NCBI RefSeq assembly: GCF_000092925.1
Contig: NC_014217.1
Coordinates: 3,286,001-3,350,000, forward strand
Source: Ancylobacter novellus DSM 506
GTDB lineage: Bacteria > Pseudomonadota > Alphaproteobacteria > Rhizobiales > Xanthobacteraceae
Reading direction: 5' to 3'
Length of the DNA: 64,000 nucleotides
Shown: positions 59,141 through 64,000 of the stretch, in pieces
Position numbering within the stretch: position 1 is the stretch's first letter
Layout: every line of letters starts with the position of its first letter
Translations under genes and position numbers: made by a program
Notes under the pieces: model-generated
Told to the model about the DNA's origin: nothing
The model's database searches: none
The model's input: the letters and a program-made list of their open reading frames with translations, nothing else

Positions 59141-60124
59141 ATGAAGGCCATGGTTCTGCATGCCTATGGGGAAAGGCTGCGCCTCGAGGAGCGCCCTCTG
59201 CCCATCCCCGGCGCCGACGAGATAAGGGTGCGGGTGGAGGCCTGCGCGGTGTGCCGCACCGACCTGCATGTGGTCGACGGCGAATTGCCGCCGGGCAAGC
59301 TGCCGGTCGTCCCCGGCCATGAGATCGTCGGCATCGTCGAGGCGCTCGGCGAGGGCGTCGAGGCACCGGCCATCGGCACCCGCGTCGGCATCCCCTGGCT
59401 CGGCCACACCTGCGGGGTCTGCCCTTATTGCCGCTCGCACCACGAGAACCTGTGCGATGATCCGCTGTTCACCGGCTACACGCGCGACGGCGGCTTCGCC
59501 ACCCATGTCGTGGCGGACGCGGCCTTCTGCTTTCCGCTCGACGGCTTCACCGATCCGGTCGCCGCCGCGCCGATGATGTGCGCCGGGCTGATCGGCTGGC
59601 GCACGCTGAAGATGGCGGGCGAGGCGCAGCGCATCGGCATCTACGGCTTCGGCGCCGCCGCCCATCTGATCGCGCAGGTGTGCCGCTGGCAGGGGCGCGA
59701 GGTCTATGCCTTCACCCGCGCGGGCGACGCCAAGGCGCAGGAGCTGGCGCTCTCCCTCGGCGCGCGCTGGGCGGGCAGTTCGGACGAGACGCCGCCGGAG
59801 CAGCTAGACGCGGCGCTGATCTTCGCCCCCGTCGGGGCGCTGGTGCCCACGGCCCTGCGCGGCTTGCGCAAGGGCGGCCGCGTGGTGTGCGGCGGCATCC
59901 ATATGAGCGACATCCCGCAATTCCCCTATTCCATCCTCTGGGAGGAGCGGCAGGTCGTCTCCGTCGCCAATCTCACCCGCGAGGACGCGACCGAATTCCT
60001 TGCCATCGCCCCCAAGGCCGGCGTCACCGCGACCACCACCACCTACCCGCTGGAACAAGCCAACGAGGCGCTTGCCGATCTTCGCGCCGGCCGTTTCCAG
60101 GGTGCGGCGGTGCTCGTGCCGTGA
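59141..60124 (+). CDS. Zinc-dependent alcohol dehydrogenase (MDR superfamily)
   Basis: Oxidoreductase of 327 residues. Catalytic zinc region: [20 protein letters not shown] and [17 protein letters not shown]; structural zinc cysteines: [15 protein letters not shown]. The cofactor loop is [16 protein letters not shown], consistent with NAD(P). It belongs to the AdhA-like zinc-binding alcohol dehydrogenase group. The start [10 protein letters not shown] has GAGGA eight bases upstream and is preferred to a longer open frame. It is followed after 65 bp by phosphoketolase, so it may reduce acetaldehyde derived from acetyl phosphate, or serve as a general aldehyde reductase; inference only. Confidence 0.92.
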   Translation: MKAMVLHAYGERLRLEERPLPIPGADEIRVRVEACAVCRTDLHVVDGELPPGKLPVVPGHEIVGIVEALGEGVEAPAIGTRVGIPWLGHTCGVCPYCRSHHENLCDDPLFTGYTRDGGFATHVVADAAFCFPLDGFTDPVAAAPMMCAGLIGWRTLKMAGEAQRIGIYGFGAAAHLIAQVCRWQGREVYAFTRAGDAKAQELALSLGARWAGSSDETPPEQLDAALIFAPVGALVPTALRGLRKGGRVVCGGIHMSDIPQFPYSILWEERQVVSVANLTREDATEFLAIAPKAGVTATTTTYPLEQANEALADLRAGRFQGAAVLVP

Positions 60125-60189
60125 TGCTGGTGTCATCAGGCGTGCGCCCTAATTCACCCAACGACCGAGCCAACGCAGGAGAGGACGCC

Positions 60190-62562
60190 ATGCCGGCCGA
60201 GCCGACCCCCATGCTGAGCCCCGATCTCGCCACCCGCATGAACGCCTGGTGGCGCGCGGCGAACTATCTCTCGGTCGGCCAGATCTACCTGCTCGCCAAC
60301 CCGCTGCTGCGCGAGAAGCTCACCCTCGACCACGTCAAGCCGCGCCTGCTCGGCCATTGGGGCACGACGCCGGGGCTGAACTTCATCTATGTCCACCTCA
60401 ACCGCGTCATCAACGACACCGGTACCGAGGTGCTGTTCATCGCCGGCCCCGGCCATGGCGCACCGGGCGTGGTGGCAGCGACCTATCTGGAAGGCACCTA
60501 TTCCGAGCTCTACCCGGACGTGTCGCAGGACGAGGCCGGCCTGTGCCGGCTGTTCCGGCAGTTCTCCTTCCCCGGCGGCATTCCCAGCCACGCGGCGCCG
60601 GAAACGCCCGGCTCGATCCATGAGGGCGGTGAGCTCGGCTATTCGCTCAGCCATGCCTATGGCGCGGTGCTGGACAATCCGGACCTGATCGTCGCCTGCG
60701 TGGTCGGCGACGGCGAGGCGGAGACCGGCCCGCTCGCCACCTCCTGGCACGGCAACAAGTTCCTCAACCCGGCGGCCGATGGCGCGGTGCTGCCGATCCT
60801 GCACCTCAACGGCTACAAGATCGCCAACCCGACCGTGCTCGCCCGCATCTCGCCGGAAGAGCTGAAAAGCCTGATGGAGGGCTTCGGCTACGCCCCGATC
60901 TTCGTCGAGGGCGACGAGCCGGAGGCGATGCACCAGATCATGGCGGCGGCGCTCGACAAGGCTTTCGCCGACATCCGCGCCATCCAGAAGGCCGCGCGCA
61001 CGGGTGGGAACACCGAGCGCCCGCGCTGGCCGATGATCGTGCTGCGTTCGCCCAAGGGCTGGACCGGCCCGAAGACGGTCGACGGCAAGAAGGCCGAGGG
61101 CTTCTGGCGCTCGCACCAGGTGCCGTTCTCCGACATGTCGAAGCCCGAGCACCTGACCCTGCTCGAAGAGTGGATGAAGAGCTACAAGCCCGAGGAGCTG
61201 TTCGACGAGGCGGGGCGCCTGCGTCCCGAGATCGCCTCGCTCTCGCCCGCCGGCGAGAAGCGCATGAGCGCCAACCCGCACGCCAATGGCGGCGCCCTGC
61301 GCCGGCCGCTGCGTTTGCCCGACTTCACCGACTACGCGGTGAAGGTGCCGCATCCCGGCGACGTCGAGCTGGAATCGACCTACATCATGGGCACCTTCCT
61401 GCGCGACGTGATGACGGCGAATGCGCAGGCGAAGAACTTCCGCGTCTTCGGTCCGGATGAGACCGCCTCCAACCGGCTGCAGGCGCTGTTCGAGGTCACC
61501 AACCGCGCCTGGAACGCGGAGGAGCTCTCCTATGACGACCACCTCGCCCGCGACGGGCGGGTGATGGAGATGTTGTCCGAGCACATGTGCCAGGGCTGGC
61601 TGGAGGGCTACCTCCTCACCGGCCGGCACGGGCTGTTCTCCTGCTACGAGGCGTTCATCCACATCGTCGATTCGATGTTCAACCAGCACGCCAAATGGCT
61701 GAAGTCCTCGAAGGAGGTGGAGTGGCGCCGGCCCATCGCCTCGCTCAACTACCTCCTCACCTCGCATGTCTGGCGGCAGGACCATAACGGCTTCAGCCAC
61801 CAGGACCCCGGCTTCATCGACCATGTGGTGAACAAGAAGGCGGACGTCGTCCGCGTTTACCTGCCGCCGGACGCCAACACGCTGCTCTGGGTCACCGACC
61901 ACTGCCTGAAGAGCTGGAACCGCGTGAACGTCATCGTCGCCGGCAAGCAGCCGGCACCGCAATGGCTCGACATGGACGCGGCGATCAAGCACTGCGCCGC
62001 CGGTATCGGCACCTGGGAATGGGCGAGCACGGATGAGGGCGTCGACCCCGACGTGGTGCTCGCCTGCGCCGGCGATGTCCCGACATTGGAAACGCTCGCT
62101 GCCGCCGACCTGCTGCGCGGCTACTTCCCCGATCTCAAGGTACGGGTGGTCAACGTCGTCGACCTGATGACGCTGCAGCCGAAATCCGAGCACCCGCACG
62201 GGCTGTCAGACGCCGATTTCGACGCGCTGTTCACCAAGGACAAGCCGATCATCTTCGCCTATCACGGCTATCCTTGGCTCATCCACCGCCTCGCCTATCG
62301 CCGCACCAACCATGCCAACATGCATGTGCGCGGCTATATCGAGGAAGGCTCGACCACCACGCCCTTCGACATGGTGGTGCGCAACCGGCTCGACCGCTTC
62401 CACCTCGTCGCCGACGTGATCGAGCGCGTGCCGAAGCTCTCGGGCAATGTGCATGTGCGGCAGGACATCCGCGACAAGCTCACCGAGCACGCGCGCTACA
62501 TCCGCGCGCATGGGCTCGACATGCCGGAGGTGCGCGACTGGCGCTGGCCGGGCGGGGCGTGA
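60190..62562 (+). CDS. xfp: Phosphoketolase (xylulose-5-phosphate / fructose-6-phosphate)
   Basis: Thiamine-diphosphate enzyme that splits xylulose-5-P (and often fructose-6-P) with phosphate into acetyl phosphate and a shorter sugar phosphate. The 790 residues, the family's usual length, include [40 protein letters not shown], the ThDP motif [64 protein letters not shown] and [18 protein letters not shown] clear GGAGAGGA precedes the start. No acetate kinase or phosphotransacetylase gene lies beside it in the window. Confidence 0.97.
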   Translation: MPAEPTPMLSPDLATRMNAWWRAANYLSVGQIYLLANPLLREKLTLDHVKPRLLGHWGTTPGLNFIYVHLNRVINDTGTEVLFIAGPGHGAPGVVAATYLEGTYSELYPDVSQDEAGLCRLFRQFSFPGGIPSHAAPETPGSIHEGGELGYSLSHAYGAVLDNPDLIVACVVGDGEAETGPLATSWHGNKFLNPAADGAVLPILHLNGYKIANPTVLARISPEELKSLMEGFGYAPIFVEGDEPEAMHQIMAAALDKAFADIRAIQKAARTGGNTERPRWPMIVLRSPKGWTGPKTVDGKKAEGFWRSHQVPFSDMSKPEHLTLLEEWMKSYKPEELFDEAGRLRPEIASLSPAGEKRMSANPHANGGALRRPLRLPDFTDYAVKVPHPGDVELESTYIMGTFLRDVMTANAQAKNFRVFGPDETASNRLQALFEVTNRAWNAEELSYDDHLARDGRVMEMLSEHMCQGWLEGYLLTGRHGLFSCYEAFIHIVDSMFNQHAKWLKSSKEVEWRRPIASLNYLLTSHVWRQDHNGFSHQDPGFIDHVVNKKADVVRVYLPPDANTLLWVTDHCLKSWNRVNVIVAGKQPAPQWLDMDAAIKHCAAGIGTWEWASTDEGVDPDVVLACAGDVPTLETLAAADLLRGYFPDLKVRVVNVVDLMTLQPKSEHPHGLSDADFDALFTKDKPIIFAYHGYPWLIHRLAYRRTNHANMHVRGYIEEGSTTTPFDMVVRNRLDRFHLVADVIERVPKLSGNVHVRQDIRDKLTEHARYIRAHGLDMPEVRDWRWPGGA

Positions 62563-62663
62563 GGGCGCGCGTGACCTTCGGTCACTGACAGGCCGCGGAC
62601 AGGTCGCCGACGCTAGCGTGCCGGCGTTCGCTGCTTCCAGCGGACTGTCAGGAACGGAACGTC

Positions 62664-62945
62664 ATGCAGAAGATTCTCTTCGCCCTGTCTGCCCTCGCCA
62701 TCGTTGCGCCGGCGGTCATCACCCCCGCCGCGGCCGGCGCGGCCTGCACCACGGAAGCCAAGGAGAAGTGGCTGACCGAGGATGCGATGAAGGCCAAGGT
62801 CACCGAGATGGGCTACCAGAAGATCAAGACCTTCAAGGTCTCCGGCAGCTGCTACGAGATCTACGGCTTCACCAAGGACAACAAGAAGGCCGAGGTCTAT
62901 TTCAACCCCGTCACCGGCGCGGTCGTGAAATCCGAGATCGATTGA
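62664..62945 (+). CDS. Small secreted PepSY-domain protein
   Basis: A 93-residue periplasmic protein: signal peptide (about 1-24, ending ITPAAA) and one PepSY-like unit (about 30-92) with LTEDAMKAKVTEMGYQKIKT and AEVYFNPVTGAVVKSEID. Two Cys (C28 and C63) could form a disulfide. PepSY proteins often occur with cytochrome b and two-component genes, as here. The stop codon shares one base with the cytochrome start (TGATG). No specific ligand can be assigned. Confidence 0.88.
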   Translation: MQKILFALSALAIVAPAVITPAAAGAACTTEAKEKWLTEDAMKAKVTEMGYQKIKTFKVSGSCYEIYGFTKDNKKAEVYFNPVTGAVVKSEID

Positions 62946-63523
62946 TGACGGAGCAGGTGGCGCAGGCCGGGGCGATGGCCCCGGCCGCGGGCGCGAACGT
63001 CCGGGTGTGGGATCCGGTCGTGCGCCTGTTCCACTGGACCGTCGTCGCCGGCTGCGTCCTCAACCTGTTCATCCTCGAGGACGGCGAGCTCCCGCACGAG
63101 ATCGTCGGCTACGTCGTGGCGGCTGCACTGGTCGTCCGCATCGCCTGGGGGTTCGTCGGCACGAGGCATGCGCGTTTCTCGGACTTCGTGCCGACGCCCT
63201 CGCGGCTCAAGGCCTATGTCGCTGCGCTGGTGCGGGGACGTGAGCCGCGCGTGCTCGGCCACAATCCGGCCGGCGCGGTGATGATGCTCGCGCTCATGGT
63301 GCTGCTCGCCGGCGTGTCCGTCACCGGCTGGATGATGACGCTCGACGCGTTCTGGGGAGAGGACTGGCTGGAAGGGCTGCATGAAGCCCTCGCCAATGCC
63401 ATACTCGTGCTCGCCCTGCTGCACGCGGCGGCCGCGCTGTTCGAGAGCTGGCGCCACCGCGAGAACCTGGTCTGGGCGATGGTGACGGGCCGCAAGAAGG
63501 CCATGGGTGGTGCGAGGCCGTGA
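62945..63523 (+). CDS. Cytochrome b561-family membrane protein
   Basis: A 192-residue di-heme-type electron carrier with four membrane spans. Candidate heme ligands are in VRLFHWTVVAG, LPHEIVGYVVA, EGLHEALANAIL and LALLHAAAALFESWRHRENL. The VWDPVVRLFHW start is standard for this family. The expected job is transmembrane electron transfer, possibly to a periplasmic or extracellular acceptor linked to the PepSY protein. Starts inside the PepSY stop and ends overlapping the response-regulator GTG. Confidence 0.92.
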   Translation: MTEQVAQAGAMAPAAGANVRVWDPVVRLFHWTVVAGCVLNLFILEDGELPHEIVGYVVAAALVVRIAWGFVGTRHARFSDFVPTPSRLKAYVAALVRGREPRVLGHNPAGAVMMLALMVLLAGVSVTGWMMTLDAFWGEDWLEGLHEALANAILVLALLHAAAALFESWRHRENLVWAMVTGRKKAMGGARP

Positions 63524-64000
63524 GGCTGTTGCTGGTCGAAGACAGCCCCCGGCTGCGCGAGCTGGTGGGCGAGACGATACGCGGTGCCGGCTGGCGGTTC
63601 GACGCCGTCGGCAGCGCATCCGAGGCCGATGCCGCGCTCGCGAGCACCCGCTACGACCTGATCCTGCTCGACCTCGGCCTGCCGGACGGCGACGGGCTCG
63701 ACCTGTTGCGCGACCTGCGCGCGCGCCGGGACACGACGCCGGTGCTGGTGCTCACCGCGCGCGGCGCGGTCGACGAGCGCATTGCCGGCCTCGACGCCGG
63801 GGCCGACGACTATCTCGCCAAGCCCTTCAACAATGGCGAATTACTCGCCCGGGCGCGGGCGCTGCTGCGCCGGGCGCCGCTCTCCTCGCATCCGGTACTG
63901 GAAGCCGGCGCTCTGCGCTACGATCCCGCCACCCACGAGGTGCGCTGCGGCGACGAGGTGCTCGCTCTCGCGCCGCGCGAGCGGGCGACGCTGGAGATAT
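63520..64000 (+). CDS. OmpR/PhoB-family response regulator (C-terminus cut by window edge)
   Basis: The visible 160 residues hold a complete receiver domain: acidic E7-D8 (LLVEDSPRLREL), phospho-acceptor D51 (LILLDLGLPDGDGLDLLRDL), T79 (VLVLTARG) and K101 (DYLAKPFNNGELLARARALL). The beginning of the winged-helix output domain follows (EVLALAPRERATLEI). The sequence style resembles the PmrA/QseB group. The start is a GTG overlapping the cytochrome stop (GTGA), so it is cotranscribed. A histidine kinase is expected just beyond the window. Confidence 0.92.
   Translation, partial: MRLLLVEDSPRLRELVGETIRGAGWRFDAVGSASEADAALASTRYDLILLDLGLPDGDGLDLLRDLRARRDTTPVLVLTARGAVDERIAGLDAGADDYLAKPFNNGELLARARALLRRAPLSSHPVLEAGALRYDPATHEVRCGDEVLALAPRERATLEI

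Overview
The window is high-GC DNA from an alphaproteobacterium. The content points to the Hyphomicrobiales, most likely a Xanthobacteraceae-type genus. The evidence is a dcw cluster in alphaproteobacterial form, an Agrobacterium-type cellulose operon with bcsN, split pntAA/pntAB/pntB, CbbQ/CbbO, and dense CCGGG-rich intergenic palindromes. The genus is inferred from gene content only. No CRISPR array, tRNA, rRNA operon, phage or transposase was seen.

Region 1 (1-15.3 kb, minus strand) is the division and cell-wall cluster mraZ-rsmH-ftsL-ftsI-murE-murF-mraY-murD-ftsW-murG, with murG cut by the window edge. It starts from a promoter overlaid by four 10-bp-spaced MraZ-type boxes. It is broken twice: by an MBL-fold hydrolase on the opposite strand between mraY and murD, and by an ethanolamine-type permease between murD and ftsW. 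Region 2 (15.3-20.9 kb) continues the envelope theme with an AmiD-type amidase, a small lytic transglycosylase and an extensin-like lipoprotein. It also holds the RNase P RNA gene and a coupled pair: a choloylglycine-hydrolase-family enzyme and a DapB-like reductase lacking the catalytic histidines.

Region 3 (20.9-29.6 kb) is central metabolism: pntB, pntAB, pntAA and pyruvate carboxylase on the minus strand, with pyruvate kinase diverging. Region 4 (29.9-33.3 kb) has an L,D-transpeptidase, a 57-residue secreted peptide, a secreted protein with permuted-papain-like His and Cys motifs, and an acyltransferase-3 membrane protein. Region 5 (33.3-43.4 kb) is the cellulose locus: bcsN diverging from the overlapping bcsA-bcsB-bcsZ-TPR operon. 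There is no BcsC porin.

Region 6 (43.4-50.6 kb) holds LysR/MFS/aldo-keto reductase, a TetR regulator with a TTG start, and an aliphatic amidase locus ordered amiC-amiR-leader-amiE. The leader contains an ANTAR-type hexaloop and a strong intrinsic terminator, so amiE is probably controlled by amide-dependent antitermination. Region 7 (50.8-59.0 kb, minus strand) holds cbbQ-cbbO without RuBisCO and a YhiI-RbbA-YhhJ type ABC exporter. Region 8 (59.1-64 kb) holds a zinc alcohol dehydrogenase with phosphoketolase, then PepSY protein, cytochrome b561 and a response regulator cut by the window end.

Three families of palindromic repeats occupy most of the longer intergenic gaps, especially between convergent genes.
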